In this document: in pieces, positions 1-10,523 of the stretch
Position numbering within the stretch: the first letter of the stretch is position 1
Layout: the number at the start of each line of letters is the position of its first letter
DNA from: Alphaproteobacteria bacterium MarineAlpha9_Bin3
GTDB taxonomy: Bacteria; Pseudomonadota; Alphaproteobacteria; TMED109
Direction of reading: 5' to 3'
Length of the DNA stretch: 64,000 bases
Assembly (NCBI GenBank): GCA_002937655.1
Contig: PTKH01000002.1
Location: forward strand, 1-64,000
Program-made: the position numbers and the translations under genes
The notes under the pieces: model-generated
The model's input: the letters and a program-made list of their open reading frames with translations, nothing else
What the model was told of the DNA's origin: nothing
Database searches by the model: none

Positions 1-74
1 TGGGCCCGGTAGGACTCGAACCTACGGCCAAACCGTTATGAGCGGTTTGCTCTAACCAACTGAGCTACGGGCCC
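1..74 (-). tRNA. tRNA with CAU anticodon (tRNA-Ile2 or elongator tRNA-Met)
   Basis: Read on the minus strand, a complete cloverleaf can be drawn. It has a 7-bp acceptor stem (GGGCCCG with CGGGCCC), a D stem GCTC/GAGC, an anticodon stem AACCG/CGGTT around the loop CTCATAA, a T stem GTAGG/CCTAC with loop TTCGAGT, and discriminator A at position 1. The anticodon is CAU. That fits either elongator Met or the Ile tRNA whose C34 is modified to lysidine. The GGGCCCG acceptor makes me lean towards Ile2, but this is not decisive. CCA would lie outside the window. It sits 10 bases beyond the rpoD stop codon on the same strand, so it may be co-transcribed. Confidence 0.93.
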
Positions 75-84
75 CAAGAATTAA

Positions 85-2067
85 TTATTTTTCATCTAAA
101 AAGCTTTTTAATTTTCTTGATCTAGATGGATGCTTTAGTTTACGTAATGCTTTTGCTTCAATTTGTCTAATTCTTTCTCTAGTAACTGAAAATTGTTGAC
201 CAACTTCCTCTAATGTATGGTCTGTGTTCATACCTATACCAAAACGCATTCTCAAAACTCTTTCTTCTCTTGGCGTAAGAGATGCTAATATTTGCGTAGT
301 TTGCTCTTTTAAATTTTCATGTATTGCTGCATCTAAAGGAATAATTGCATTTGTATCATGAATAAAATCACCTAAATGACTATCCTCTTCATCACCAACA
401 GGAGTTTCTAAACTTATAGGTTCTTTAGCAATCTTCATTACTTTTCTGACTTTGTCTAAAGGCATGGCTAACTTCTCTGCCAATTCCTCAGGAGTAGCCT
501 CTCTGCCAATTTCATGTAAGATTTGTCTTGATGTTCGAACAAGTTTATTAATAGTTTCTATCATATGAACTGGAATACGAATAGTTCTAGCTTGATCAGC
601 TATAGACCTTGTTATAGCTTGTCTTATCCACCAAGTAGCATACGTAGAAAATTTATACCCTCTTCTATACTCAAATTTATCTACTGCTTTCATCAAGCCT
701 ATATTACCTTCTTGTATTAAATCTAAAAATTGCAAACCTCGATTTGTATATTTTTTTGCAATTGAAATTACTAATCTTAAATTAGCTTCTATCATTTCTT
801 TCTTTGCTTGTTCTGATTCTCTTTCTCCTCGCTCAATAGCTCTAACTAATATTTTAAACTCTGTGATACCCAAACTACAATATTCCGATATTTCTTTTAT
901 TTCTGATAATATATCTTTAATTTGAGACCTTTCCTTTTTTACAAATTCTTTGATACTTTTTTCTTTATTCAGTGACAGCTTTCTTAATAAATCCTTTTGT
1001 ATCTCTTTTCCTGTATACAATTCTAAAAATTTATCTTTTTTAATTTTATTTTTTACAGCTAGCCTAATTAACCTTCCTTCTAAAGAGGACAGCCTCTTAT
1101 TCTTTCCATATAATTCATCAATTAACTCTTCTACCCTATTAGTATCTAAACGCAAACCTCGCATAATATTGGAAACTTCATGCTGACTTTTATAAAATTT
1201 ATTTTTATCTGTATCTTTAGTTTCTTTACCAGAAATTAAATTAGTAATATTTTGTTGCCAATATTTATCCATAGATTTTGAATATTTAGACAGTTGTTTA
1301 AAAGCCAATAGAATTTGTGGTTGTAATATCTCTTCTAAAGCAGAAATTGATGGCATTCCATCATGACTATCATTTTCTTCTTCACTATTAAAACTTTCAA
1401 TATTAGAACTTTCTGATTCCTCAGACTCTATATCTTCATTAATTTCATTAGATTGAATTGTTGCAGCAACCTTTGCAGTAGCTAAAGGGTTATTAACTGT
1501 AGCACCATCTGGCCCTGAACCGTAAGTTGCTTCTAAATCTATAACATCCCTCAAAGTAATTAATTCTTTTTTTAATTCTATATTCCATTTAGATATGTTT
1601 CTTAAGGTTAACGGGTTTCTGCTAATTCCCCTAAACATTAGGTCTCTACCTGCCTCTATTCTCTTAGCAATAGCAATTTCTCCATCCCTAGATAGAAGCT
1701 CTACATTTCCCATTTCTCTTAAATACATTCTTACAGGGTCATCTGTTCTTCCTAATTCATTATCCTTAGGATTTTCCTCCTTTACTAATTGATTTTTATT
1801 ATCTAGTTCAACATCATTTAAATCATCATCTGAGTCTACTAAACTTATTCCTAAGTCTGATATCATAGCTTGTATATCTTCGATTTTTTCTGAAGAAAAC
1901 TTCTCTGGAGATAAAACTTTTGCTAATTCATCATACGTTAAATATCCTTTTTCTTTACCTTTAGAAATAAGTTTTTTAACTTCTACTTCGCTGATATCAG
2001 AACTTTGTTCATCTGCAACCGAAGAATTATCGGAACTATTAGTAATTATTTTACTTTTTTTAGCCAT
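85..2067 (-). CDS. rpoD: RNA polymerase primary sigma factor RpoD (sigma-70)
   Basis: This is the housekeeping sigma factor, which directs core RNA polymerase to -35/-10 promoters. The 660-residue product has every region in order: an acidic region 1.1 (about residues 25-80), region 1.2 beginning [11 protein letters not shown] near residue 110, a long Glu/Ser/Asn-rich non-conserved region, regions 2.1-2.4 (about 420-495, with [19 protein letters not shown] and [13 protein letters not shown]), region 3, and region 4.2 ending in the helix-turn-helix [17 protein letters not shown]. The length is normal for a proteobacterial RpoD. It is the last protein gene of the minus-strand yqeY-dnaG-rpoD block and is followed by a tRNA. 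The 93 bases between dnaG and rpoD leave room for its own promoter; I saw no convincing one. Confidence 0.98.
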   Translation of the reverse strand: MAKKSKIITNSSDNSSVADEQSSDISEVEVKKLISKGKEKGYLTYDELAKVLSPEKFSSEKIEDIQAMISDLGISLVDSDDDLNDVELDNKNQLVKEENPKDNELGRTDDPVRMYLREMGNVELLSRDGEIAIAKRIEAGRDLMFRGISRNPLTLRNISKWNIELKKELITLRDVIDLEATYGSGPDGATVNNPLATAKVAATIQSNEINEDIESEESESSNIESFNSEEENDSHDGMPSISALEEILQPQILLAFKQLSKYSKSMDKYWQQNITNLISGKETKDTDKNKFYKSQHEVSNIMRGLRLDTNRVEELIDELYGKNKRLSSLEGRLIRLAVKNKIKKDKFLELYTGKEIQKDLLRKLSLNKEKSIKEFVKKERSQIKDILSEIKEISEYCSLGITEFKILVRAIERGERESEQAKKEMIEANLRLVISIAKKYTNRGLQFLDLIQEGNIGLMKAVDKFEYRRGYKFSTYATWWIRQAITRSIADQARTIRIPVHMIETINKLVRTSRQILHEIGREATPEELAEKLAMPLDKVRKVMKIAKEPISLETPVGDEEDSHLGDFIHDTNAIIPLDAAIHENLKEQTTQILASLTPREERVLRMRFGIGMNTDHTLEEVGQQFSVTRERIRQIEAKALRKLKHPSRSRKLKSFLDEK

Positions 2068-2160
2068 AATCTAGTTTCTATTTAAATTTAATTAGAAATA
2101 TTATATTACTAACTATATTTTGTTTAAGCAATTATCAAGTAATAACTTATACTAAATATA

Positions 2161-3879
2161 TTATATATTTTCTTTTTTATACCACTTTTTTTGTAAATTT
2201 GCCGCATCTTTCCAGCAATCTATAACATAATTCAAATCTTCATTTTTCTTAACATAATCAGGAATAAATCTTGATGCTGCCCAATCTCTTGATTTAAATA
2301 TTTCTTCAATAATAGAATCATATTTAGAATCTTTTTTTATTTCACTTATATTTAAGTCTGTTAGCTCCCCACTTTGTTTATATATACTTAATATAGCTAA
2401 CCTCAAAGTCTCTATCTTTTTATTTGAAAAAGCTAATATAGCAAATTCTTCTTCTACTTTTGTTAAAATACTCGGATTATTAAATATAGTTTCTATAAGG
2501 TTTTTTTCTCTAAGATTTGCAGAAGAATTATTTTTTATTCTACCAGCGGGTAGTTTATCTATTTCGTTATTATTAGTTTTAAAATTTGTTTTTTTATAAT
2601 TAGAATAGTTATTTGGAAATAAACTATTATAATTAGAATAAAATGATTTTTTATATTCTTTTTGTACAATACTATCTTCTATTAAAGATATTTTTTTTTC
2701 CATATTCAATCTAAAAGCAGCCCTTTTTTCTGGAGTAGTTAAATCTAAGTTTACAGTTTCACTATCCCAAAATACATTAAACATAGGACTTGCATTTTTG
2801 ATCATATCAATTAATTTTTGCTTTTCACTTTTAAACACTAAGTTATCAGGATCATCTCCATCACTTAAAAAAGTAAATTTTAGAGATTTTCCAGGCTTCA
2901 ATATTTTCATTGCTATATTGAGCGTCCTTATAGCAGACCTATATCCAGCTTGGTCACCATCCATACATATAATAGGTTCATCTGAAATCTTCCATAATAA
3001 AAGCAACTGTTCTTCTGATAGTGCAGTTCCTAAAGGAGCTACAGCTCCGTATAACCCTATATGGTATAAAGCAATAACATCCATATAACCCTCAACTACT
3101 ATAAAAGGTATTTTATGTTTCTGAACATATTTTTTTGCTCTATGAAAATTGAACAATAACTTTCGTTTTTTAAATAGAATAGTATCGGGAGAATTAAGGT
3201 ATTTAGGTTCTGAAGAGTTTAATGACCTTCCTCCAAAAGCCACGACTTCACCTTTAGAGTTATGAATAGGAAAAATAAGTCTATTTCTAAAAAAATCATA
3301 ATATTTATCATTCTTTTTAGATTTTCTTGCTAATCCTGACTCAATAATTTTATTTATAGAGAAACCTTTACTCTCTAAAAAACTTATTAAGTTATCTGGA
3401 TTATTTTTTATATATCCTAATTCAAAATATTTACTTGCCTCTGAAGAAATTTTTCTATTTTTTAGGTAGATTTTTACCTGATTTGCAGATTCATTATTAA
3501 AATTATTATTAAAAAAAACTTTAGAAAATTCATATATATTTTTAAAGTTTTTCTCGTCTTCACTAATTTTTTTATCTTTCAACGAATAATTTTCTATATT
3601 AACTCCTATCTCTGAAGCTAAAATTTGAAGTGTTTCTTTAAAATCTATTGACTCTTTTTGCATCACAAATGAGATAATATCTCCATGTGCTCCACAGCCA
3701 AAACAATGATAAAAACCTTTATCGTTACTAACTGTAAATGATGGAGTTTTCTCATTATGAAACGGACATAAACCAATAAAGTCGTTCCCTTTTTTTGATA
3801 GATTTACCGTCCTTCCTATATACTCAGACAATATTATTTTATCATGAATTGTATTTACTAAGTTATCCGAAAAGGCCAT
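2161..3879 (-). CDS. dnaG: DNA primase DnaG
   Basis: DnaG makes RNA primers for replication together with the DnaB helicase. The 572-residue protein has an N-terminal CHC2 zinc ribbon (C38, H41, C59, C62), then the catalytic core. The core contains a TOPRIM fold with the acidic motifs VVEGYMDVIAL (about residue 260) and ICMDGDQAGYRSA (about residue 310). The C-terminal third is divergent and Asn/Lys-rich, as expected for the DnaB-binding domain in an AT-rich genome. Length is close to the E. coli protein (581). It lies 12 bases after yqeY and upstream of rpoD. This is the alphaproteobacterial form of the macromolecular-synthesis operon, with yqeY in place of rpsU. Confidence 0.98.
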   Translation of the reverse strand: MAFSDNLVNTIHDKIILSEYIGRTVNLSKKGNDFIGLCPFHNEKTPSFTVSNDKGFYHCFGCGAHGDIISFVMQKESIDFKETLQILASEIGVNIENYSLKDKKISEDEKNFKNIYEFSKVFFNNNFNNESANQVKIYLKNRKISSEASKYFELGYIKNNPDNLISFLESKGFSINKIIESGLARKSKKNDKYYDFFRNRLIFPIHNSKGEVVAFGGRSLNSSEPKYLNSPDTILFKKRKLLFNFHRAKKYVQKHKIPFIVVEGYMDVIALYHIGLYGAVAPLGTALSEEQLLLLWKISDEPIICMDGDQAGYRSAIRTLNIAMKILKPGKSLKFTFLSDGDDPDNLVFKSEKQKLIDMIKNASPMFNVFWDSETVNLDLTTPEKRAAFRLNMEKKISLIEDSIVQKEYKKSFYSNYNSLFPNNYSNYKKTNFKTNNNEIDKLPAGRIKNNSSANLREKNLIETIFNNPSILTKVEEEFAILAFSNKKIETLRLAILSIYKQSGELTDLNISEIKKDSKYDSIIEEIFKSRDWAASRFIPDYVKKNEDLNYVIDCWKDAANLQKKWYKKENI

Positions 3880-3891
3880 ATAAAAACTTTA

Positions 3892-4350
3892 TTACCCTTC
3901 TAAGCGCTCTCTAACCATTTGACTAACATCTGCAAAATCACACCTACCAGTATAATCTTCTTTAATTTTTGATATAACTTTTCCTAAATCACGAAGTGTT
4001 TTTGCATCTATTATTTTAATGGATTCCTCTATTATTTTTTCTAGTTCTAACTTCGTTAGCATTTTTGGCATAAAAGCATTAATTACTTCAATTTCTTTAT
4101 ATTCTGATTCTGCTAATTCGTTTCTTCCAGCTTTTTCATATACTTTAGCTGTTTCATTTCTTTGCTTTACCATTTTTGCTAAAATATCTAAAATATTAGA
4201 ATCAGAAATAAGATCTCCATTACCTTTTCTTTTTGATTCTAGGTCTCTATCTTTAATAGCAGCTAAAATTAACCTAACTGTTGATACCCTTATAGTATCC
4301 TTTGCTTTCATAGCGTCTGATAATTCGTTTTTAAATTTGTTTCTTAACAC
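3892..4350 (-). CDS. yqeY: GatB/YqeY domain-containing protein
   Basis: A 152-residue, all-helical protein of the YqeY family, related to the tail domain of the GatB subunit of tRNA amidotransferase. Its exact role is unsettled; tRNA or amidation-related binding is usually proposed. It is recognised by the N-terminal pattern LRNKFKNELSDAMKAKDTIR, the segment LAKMVKQRNETAKVYEKAGR, and a C-terminal half with INAFMPKMLT. The size is normal for the family. It is the first gene of the minus-strand block leading into dnaG and rpoD, an arrangement common in Alphaproteobacteria. Divergent carA starts 171 bases away, so the intergenic region should hold two opposing promoters. Confidence 0.93.
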   Translation of the reverse strand: MLRNKFKNELSDAMKAKDTIRVSTVRLILAAIKDRDLESKRKGNGDLISDSNILDILAKMVKQRNETAKVYEKAGRNELAESEYKEIEVINAFMPKMLTKLELEKIIEESIKIIDAKTLRDLGKVISKIKEDYTGRCDFADVSQMVRERLEG

Positions 4351-4445
4351 TTTTAAAGTTCCTAATTAATAATAATTATATAATACATTAAATTTTTAAA
4401 TAATTTAAATAATAATTATTACTTTTCTTGACCAAAATGTTTGAT

Positions 4446-4474
4446 TTGATTAGTGTGGATTTCCAAGAGATAAT
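4446..4474 (+). promoter_or_regulatory. Candidate sigma-70 promoter for carAB
   Basis: TTGATT (4446-4451) and GATAAT (4469-4474) are separated by exactly 17 bases. They match the consensus hexamers at 4 of 6 and 5 of 6 positions and lie 47 bases before the carA start. AT-rich DNA gives many near matches by chance, so this is only the best-looking candidate in the yqeY/carA divergent region. I saw no attenuator or pyrimidine-responsive leader. Confidence 0.4.
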
Positions 4475-4520
4475 TATAATATTTTTACAAAAATCAATAA
4501 ATATGGAATTTTATTAAAAA

Positions 4521-5729
4521 ATGAAATCATCCAGACCTAAACTCTTGAAAGATCTTATTAAACAAAAAAATGCTATTTTAATACTAGAAAATGGAAATTA
4601 TTATTGGGGTCATGGTATTGGAGCAAAGGGACAAACAATTGGAGAGTTATGTTTTAATACTTCAATGACTGGATACCAAGAAATTATAACTGACCCATCT
4701 TATGCAGAACAAATTATTACTTTTACTTTTCCTCATATTGGAAATACTGGAACAAATATTAATGATAATGAGTCTAAATTTCCTGTTGCTAAAGGAGTTA
4801 TCTTAAAAGCCAATGTAACTGTTGCATCGAATTTTAGATCTGATTTAAATTTAAATGAATGGTTAAAAAACAAAAATATTATTGGAATACAAGGTATTGA
4901 TACTAGATCTATTACATCCTTAATTAGAGAAAATGGCTATATTAATGGCATGATTATTAATGAAGTTAAAGATAACTTAAATATAAAAAAAGCAATTAAA
5001 TCAATTAAATCGTGGAGAGGATTAGAAGGAGCAGACTTAGCATCAATAGTTTCGTGCAAAAAAAAATATGTATGGAAAAATAAGAGCTATTTTAATAAAA
5101 ATTATTTTAATATTAAAAATAGTAAGTTTAAATCAAATATTAAAAAAAATGTAATAGTTATAGACTTCGGAGTTAAACAAAATATTTTAAGAATGCTTGC
5201 TGATAGAAATTTTAACGTTACAGTAGTGCCATTAACTACATCATTTGATAATATTTTAAAACTAAAACCAGATGGTATCTTTTTGTCTAACGGTCCAGGA
5301 GACCCAAAAGCAACAAGCGTTATTGTAAAAGATTTATTACTAAAATTATTTAATACTAATATTCCTATTTATGGGATATGTCTGGGACATCAGCTGATTG
5401 CATTAGCGCTTGGGGCTGAAACAGAAAAAATGAGAAATGGTCATAGAGGTGCAAATCAACCAGTAAAACATAATAAATATAATAAAGTAGAAATTACTAG
5501 TCAGAATCATGGATTTGTTGTTAAAAGAAATACTTTATCTAAAAATGTTGCCGAAACTTATACTTCCTTATTTGATGGAGTAGTAGAAGGAATAAAGGTA
5601 AAAAGTAAACCTATTTTTTCTGTACAATACCATCCAGAAGCATCTCCTGGTCCTCATGATACTTATGGTTTTTTTGATTCATTCTATAATGCCATAAACA
5701 AAATAAAGAAAAAAAATGCCAAAACGTAG
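4521..5729 (+). CDS. carA: Carbamoyl-phosphate synthase small subunit CarA
   Basis: The glutaminase subunit, which hydrolyses glutamine and passes ammonia to CarB for carbamoyl phosphate (pyrimidine and arginine synthesis). The 402-residue protein has an N-terminal CarA-specific domain ([34 protein letters not shown]). A class I glutamine amidotransferase domain follows, with the nucleophile in [14 protein letters not shown] (Cys about residue 287) and His/Glu in [11 protein letters not shown] (about 371 and 373). The triad is therefore intact. Length is slightly above the E. coli protein (382). It overlaps carB by 14 bases in a different frame, which suggests translational coupling. Confidence 0.98.
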   Translation: MKSSRPKLLKDLIKQKNAILILENGNYYWGHGIGAKGQTIGELCFNTSMTGYQEIITDPSYAEQIITFTFPHIGNTGTNINDNESKFPVAKGVILKANVTVASNFRSDLNLNEWLKNKNIIGIQGIDTRSITSLIRENGYINGMIINEVKDNLNIKKAIKSIKSWRGLEGADLASIVSCKKKYVWKNKSYFNKNYFNIKNSKFKSNIKKNVIVIDFGVKQNILRMLADRNFNVTVVPLTTSFDNILKLKPDGIFLSNGPGDPKATSVIVKDLLLKLFNTNIPIYGICLGHQLIALALGAETEKMRNGHRGANQPVKHNKYNKVEITSQNHGFVVKRNTLSKNVAETYTSLFDGVVEGIKVKSKPIFSVQYHPEASPGPHDTYGFFDSFYNAINKIKKKNAKT

Positions 5730-8700
5730 TGATATTAAATCAATATTAATTATTGGAGCTGGACCTATAGTTATAGGACAAGCCTGTGAATTTGACTATT
5801 CAGGGTCACAAGCATGTAAAATATTAAGAGAAGAAGGTTACAGAATAATATTAATTAATTCAAACCCTGCAACCATAATGACAGATCCAAATTTCGCAGA
5901 TGCTACTTATATAGAGCCAATAACACCAGAAATGGTTACTAAAATAATAATTACTGAAAAACCAGATGCTATCTTGCCTACTATGGGTGGACAAACAGCT
6001 TTAAATACTGCAATGAGTTTAGCAGAATCTGGTATACTGAAAAAATATAATGTAGAACTCATAGGAGCCTCCCTTAAAGCTATTAAAAAAGCCGAAGATA
6101 GAGAACTATTTAAATCTGCTATGAAAAAAATAGGTCTAACAACTCCTAAAGGTATTTTAGCAGAAAATAAAAAAGAAGCAGATAATGCTCTTAAAGAAAT
6201 AGGACTTCCATTAATTATTCGACCTTCATTTACTTTAGGTGGAACCGGAGGAGGTATCGCTTACAATAAAGATGAATTTGATAAAATTATAACTGGAGGT
6301 TTAGATGCTTCGCCAGTTAATTCTGTTTTGATTGAAGAATCCATAATTGGTTGGAAAGAATATGAAATGGAGGTGGTAAGAGATAAAGCAGATAACGTCA
6401 TAATAATTTGTTCAATAGAAAATATTGATCCAATGGGTATTCATACCGGTGATTCTATAACAGTAGCTCCTGCATTAACCCTTACCGATAAAGAATATCA
6501 AATGATGAGAAATGCATCTATATCAATATTAAGAGAGATAGGAGTTGAAACTGGAGGATCAAACGTTCAATTTGCTATAAATCCAGAAGATGGAAGAATG
6601 GTAGTTATAGAAATGAATCCTAGAGTTTCTCGTTCATCTGCCCTAGCATCAAAAGCAACAGGATTTCCTATCGCAAAAGTTGCAGCTCGTTTGTCCGTTG
6701 GATATACTTTAGATGAAATACAAAATGATATTACTAAGAGTACACCAGCATCATTTGAACCTGCTTTAGATTATGTTGTTACAAAAATACCCAGATTTGC
6801 ATTTGAAAAATTTAAAGGAGCCCAAGATACGCTAACTTCTGCCATGAAGTCTGTAGGAGAAACAATGGCAATAGGAAGAACTTTCCAAGAATCTTTTCAA
6901 AAAGCTTTAAGGTCTATAGAGACAGACCTTGATGGATTTAATAATATTAAAATTCCAGGCTATGAAAATGGTGGTGATAAATCCTCAATATCAGCAGCTT
7001 TATCCAGACCTACACCAGAGAGAATACTTTATATTGCTCAAGCGTTCAGAGAAGGTTTCAATCTTGATGAAATTTTTGATTGTAGCAAAATAGACCCTTG
7101 GTTTTTAGGGCAAATTAAGGAGATCGTAGAAATTGAAAAAGCTATTGAACTTAATGGATTACCAAAAAATTTTGATGAACTTCATTTTATAAAATCAAAA
7201 GGTTTTTCTGATAAAAGAATAGCAACTCTTGCAAAAACCAAAACAAAAAAAATAAAATCTTTAAGATATAAATATAAAGTGAAACCAATTTTCAAAAGAA
7301 TAGACAGCTGTGCAGGCGAATTTAATTCTAAAACTCCTTATCTATATTCAACATATGAAGACACTAATAGTAAGATATATTCTAATGAATCTGAGGTAAC
7401 AGATAGAAAAAAAGTTATCATTTTAGGCGGTGGCCCAAATAGAATAGGACAAGGTATAGAATTTGATTATTGCTGTGTTCATGCTGCGTATTCATTATCT
7501 TCTAAGGGATACGAAACTATTATGATCAATTGTAATCCCGAAACAGTTTCTACTGATTATGACACATCTGATAGACTTTATTTTGAACCTTTAACTGAAG
7601 AAGATGTTCTTGAAATTATAGAGAATGAAAGTTTAAAGGGCAATTTAAAAGGATGTATAGTTCAATATGGAGGTCAAACGCCTCTTAAACTAGCTAAAGC
7701 TCTTTCAAAGGCTAATATTCCAATTATAGGTACATCTCCGGACATGATAGATTTAGCAGAAGATAGAGATAGATTTCAAAAACTTTTAAAAAAATTAAAA
7801 CTAAAACAGCCTCCAAACGGGATATGTAATTCAGCGAGTGAAGCAGTAAATATAGCTAAAAAAATTGGTTACCCGGTTCTAGTAAGACCATCATATGTAT
7901 TAGGCGGAAGAGCGATGGAAATTATTCATAATGAACAGTCATTAAATCAATATATTAATAGTATAATTTCGACTTTTGGAAAAAACCCAATTTTAATTGA
8001 TAGATTTTTATCAGATGCTATTGAAGTAGATGTTGATGTTATCGCTGATAAAAACTTATCTATAGTAGCAGGAATTATGGAGCATATAGAAGAGGCAGGA
8101 GTGCATTCTGGTGATTCAGCATGTACAATTCCTCCACATAGTTTACCTAAATCCACTATTAATGAAATTGAAAAACAATCTAATACACTTGCAAAAGCTT
8201 TAAAAGTAATAGGATTAATGAATATTCAATTTGCTATAAAAGATATAGAGTTAGGTAAACCAAAAATATATATATTAGAAGTAAACCCTAGAGCTAGCCG
8301 AACGGTTCCTTTTGTTGCGAAAGCTACAGATAACCAATTTGCAGGAATTGCAGCTAGAGTGATGGCAGGTGAAAAACTATCTTCTTTTAAAATTACGCCA
8401 TGGTATAAGACAAATAAAATATCGGTAAAAGAAGCGGTATTTCCATTCGGAAGGTTTCCAGGAGTAGATACACTTTTAGGGCCAGAAATGAAATCAACAG
8501 GTGAGGCTATGGGTTTAGCAAAAAATTTTGGACAAGCATTTGCTAAATCTCAAATGGCAGTTGGTTCAAATCTACCCAAATCTGGTACATTATTTATTTC
8601 TGTAAAGGACTCAGATAAAATAAAAATTTTACCCTTATGTAAAAAGTTACTAGGTTTAGGCTTTAAAATAATTGCTACTAAAGGTACATCAAAATATTTA

Positions 8701-8970
8701 GAAGAAAATAATATAAAAGTAATCAGAATTAATAAAGTAAGTCAAGGAAGACCTCATTTAGTAGATGCAATTAAAGATGGATTAGTTAATATAATATTTA
8801 ATACAACTGAAGGAGAACAATCAATTAAAGAAAGTTTTTCATTAAGGAGAGCTGCACTATCTGCTAATATACCTTATTATACTACTTTAGCTGGCAGTAA
8901 AGCAGCAACAGAAGCTATAATTTCTATAAATAAAGATGAATTGACAGTTAAACCTATACAATCTTATTGA
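5716..8970 (+). CDS. carB: Carbamoyl-phosphate synthase large subunit CarB
   Basis: The synthetase subunit, which uses bicarbonate, ammonia and two ATP to make carbamoyl phosphate. The 1084 residues contain two homologous ATP-grasp halves. The first starts at [18 protein letters not shown] and holds [13 protein letters not shown]. The second starts at [18 protein letters not shown] and holds [15 protein letters not shown]-terminal methylglyoxal-synthase-like regulatory domain (about residues 940-1075) includes [14 protein letters not shown] and FNTTEG. No truncation or frameshift is seen. The start lies inside the end of carA. Confidence 0.98.
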   Translation: MPKRSDIKSILIIGAGPIVIGQACEFDYSGSQACKILREEGYRIILINSNPATIMTDPNFADATYIEPITPEMVTKIIITEKPDAILPTMGGQTALNTAMSLAESGILKKYNVELIGASLKAIKKAEDRELFKSAMKKIGLTTPKGILAENKKEADNALKEIGLPLIIRPSFTLGGTGGGIAYNKDEFDKIITGGLDASPVNSVLIEESIIGWKEYEMEVVRDKADNVIIICSIENIDPMGIHTGDSITVAPALTLTDKEYQMMRNASISILREIGVETGGSNVQFAINPEDGRMVVIEMNPRVSRSSALASKATGFPIAKVAARLSVGYTLDEIQNDITKSTPASFEPALDYVVTKIPRFAFEKFKGAQDTLTSAMKSVGETMAIGRTFQESFQKALRSIETDLDGFNNIKIPGYENGGDKSSISAALSRPTPERILYIAQAFREGFNLDEIFDCSKIDPWFLGQIKEIVEIEKAIELNGLPKNFDELHFIKSKGFSDKRIATLAKTKTKKIKSLRYKYKVKPIFKRIDSCAGEFNSKTPYLYSTYEDTNSKIYSNESEVTDRKKVIILGGGPNRIGQGIEFDYCCVHAAYSLSSKGYETIMINCNPETVSTDYDTSDRLYFEPLTEEDVLEIIENESLKGNLKGCIVQYGGQTPLKLAKALSKANIPIIGTSPDMIDLAEDRDRFQKLLKKLKLKQPPNGICNSASEAVNIAKKIGYPVLVRPSYVLGGRAMEIIHNEQSLNQYINSIISTFGKNPILIDRFLSDAIEVDVDVIADKNLSIVAGIMEHIEEAGVHSGDSACTIPPHSLPKSTINEIEKQSNTLAKALKVIGLMNIQFAIKDIELGKPKIYILEVNPRASRTVPFVAKATDNQFAGIAARVMAGEKLSSFKITPWYKTNKISVKEAVFPFGRFPGVDTLLGPEMKSTGEAMGLAKNFGQAFAKSQMAVGSNLPKSGTLFISVKDSDKIKILPLCKKLLGLGFKIIATKGTSKYLEENNIKVIRINKVSQGRPHLVDAIKDGLVNIIFNTTEGEQSIKESFSLRRAALSANIPYYTTLAGSKAATEAIISINKDELTVKPIQSY

Positions 8971-9027
8971 TTTTAATATTATAATAAATTTGTGAGTAAA
9001 TAATATATCAAATAAAGGGTAAAGCTA

Positions 9028-9501
9028 ATGGATAAAGTTCCAATGACAAATAACAGCTATAATTTACTTGAGGAAGAGCTAAAAACTCTAAAATCTGAAG
9101 ATAGGCCAAACGTAATTAAAGCTATTGCTGAAGCAAGAGAACATGGAGATTTATCTGAAAACGCTGAGTATCATGCAGCTAAAGAACAGCAATCATTTAT
9201 TGAAGGAAGAATATTAGAAATAGAGGATAAACTTAGAAGAGCAGAAGTTATTGACCCAAGTTTAATAAAATCAGATAAAATAATTTTTGGAGCAACAATT
9301 GATTTATTTGATGAAAATAGTAACTCAGAAATTACTTTTAAAATAGTTGGCGTAGATGAAACTAATGTTGAAAAAGGATTGATTTCAGTTAGTTCTCCCG
9401 TTGCAAGATCTTTAATGGGTAAAAGTGTGGGAGAAGTTGCTGAAGTTAATACACCAGGTGGAAAAACTGTGTATGAAATTTTAAAAATTGAATATAAATA
9501 A
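9028..9501 (+). CDS. greA: Transcription elongation factor GreA
   Basis: GreA rescues backtracked RNA polymerase by stimulating cleavage of the transcript 3' end. The 157-residue product has the usual N-terminal coiled coil (about 8-75), including the tip motif [20 protein letters not shown] with the acidic residues that enter the polymerase channel. A C-terminal FKBP-like domain ends [14 protein letters not shown]. Length is typical (about 158). The ATG is preceded by a purine-rich AAAGGG about nine bases upstream. The greA gene following carB is an order seen in other alphaproteobacteria. Confidence 0.97.
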   Translation: MDKVPMTNNSYNLLEEELKTLKSEDRPNVIKAIAEAREHGDLSENAEYHAAKEQQSFIEGRILEIEDKLRRAEVIDPSLIKSDKIIFGATIDLFDENSNSEITFKIVGVDETNVEKGLISVSSPVARSLMGKSVGEVAEVNTPGGKTVYEILKIEYK

Positions 9502-9510
9502 TATTTTAAT

Positions 9511-10506
9511 ATGAACAATAAAAATAAAGAAAATACCATTTGGCTTCTTTTGGATGATAGAGCTGGTAATTGTTCCCAAGTTCTAGGAATTGAAAAAGCT
9601 TTGAATTTAAAATGTAGTAAAAAAAAAATTCAATATAATTCACTGTCGAAACTTCCAAATATATTTTTACAAAACTCTATAAGACATATTAAGTTTTCAG
9701 ATAGGAAACAATTTAAAGCTCCTTGGCCTAAGATAATAATTGGATGTGGAAGAAAATCTGCACCAATCGGACTATGGATTAAAAAACAAAGTAATAACTA
9801 TTCTAAATATATCCAAATAATGTGGCCATCTTATCCCTATAAAAATATCGACCTTATTTTTACTCCTTTACACGATGAAATTAAAAACAAAGATAATGTA
9901 ATTGAAATCCAGACATCACCTAACATTATTAATAAAAAATTTACTTTTGAATCTTATAATAAATGGAATAATAAATTTGGATCTTTAATTGCACCAAAAA
10001 TTTCTGTTATTATTGGTGGAGATACAAAAAAGCATAAATTAAAAATTAATCATATAAGAGATTTATTTAAAAATATTAATAATATTTTAAATGATAAAGG
10101 ATCTATTATGATATCTTCTAGTAGAAGAACCTCCAAAGAAAGTCTTATACAAATAAAAAAAGAAATTAAAAAACTTAAATTTAAAACTATACTTTGGAAT
10201 GTAAATGACAATACGCCAAATCCATACCACGGTTTTTTAGCCCATGGTGATTTAGTAATAGTAACAGGAGATTCAGTATCTATTTGTTCAGAAGTTTGTT
10301 CAACAGGAAAACCTCTATTAATATTTGCTCCTAAAGATATAACTATAAAAAAGCATAATAAATTTCATAAATTATTAATAAAAAAGGGTATTGCAAAATA
10401 TTTAGAAAATTTCAAAATAAAAGATTTAAAAAATTTTAATTATAAGCCTATTTACGAATCAGAAAACATAGCGCGTATTATTAAAAATAAATATTTAAAT
10501 AAATAA
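9511..10506 (+). CDS. ELM1 (DUF1022) family protein, mitochondrial-fission ELM1-like
   Basis: A 331-residue protein of the family named after plant ELM1, a mitochondrial fission factor. Family cues are the N-terminal IWLLLDDRAGNCSQVLGIEKAL, PWPKIIIGCGRKSAPIGLWI, the central SVIIGGDTKKHK, MISSSRRTSKESL, and GDLVIVTGDSVSICSEVCSTGKPL. The layout of two Rossmann-like halves with a late Gly/Ser/Glu nucleotide-sugar-like motif resembles GT-B glycosyltransferases, but no donor or acceptor can be named. There is no signal peptide and no clear membrane segment. It sits 9 bases after greA and 17 before trxB. The bacterial role is unknown; mitochondrial fission cannot be the ancestral job. Confidence 0.82.
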   Translation: MNNKNKENTIWLLLDDRAGNCSQVLGIEKALNLKCSKKKIQYNSLSKLPNIFLQNSIRHIKFSDRKQFKAPWPKIIIGCGRKSAPIGLWIKKQSNNYSKYIQIMWPSYPYKNIDLIFTPLHDEIKNKDNVIEIQTSPNIINKKFTFESYNKWNNKFGSLIAPKISVIIGGDTKKHKLKINHIRDLFKNINNILNDKGSIMISSSRRTSKESLIQIKKEIKKLKFKTILWNVNDNTPNPYHGFLAHGDLVIVTGDSVSICSEVCSTGKPLLIFAPKDITIKKHNKFHKLLIKKGIAKYLENFKIKDLKNFNYKPIYESENIARIIKNKYLNK

Positions 10507-10523
10507 ATTTAAAGGACAAAATT

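Noticed and set aside
950-1792. Plus-strand open frames opposite rpoD
   Set aside because: They are shadows of the rpoD coding frame, with no recognisable protein features; the same holds for the reverse frames opposite carB, smc, the DUF4159 gene and others.
2068-2160. Promoter for rpoD in the dnaG-rpoD gap
   Set aside because: Several TATAAT-like sequences exist on the minus strand but none has a -35 at an acceptable distance, so I did not list one.
5716-5729. Possible frameshift or fusion between carA and carB
   Set aside because: Both proteins are full length with intact motifs; this is an ordinary 14-base overlap.
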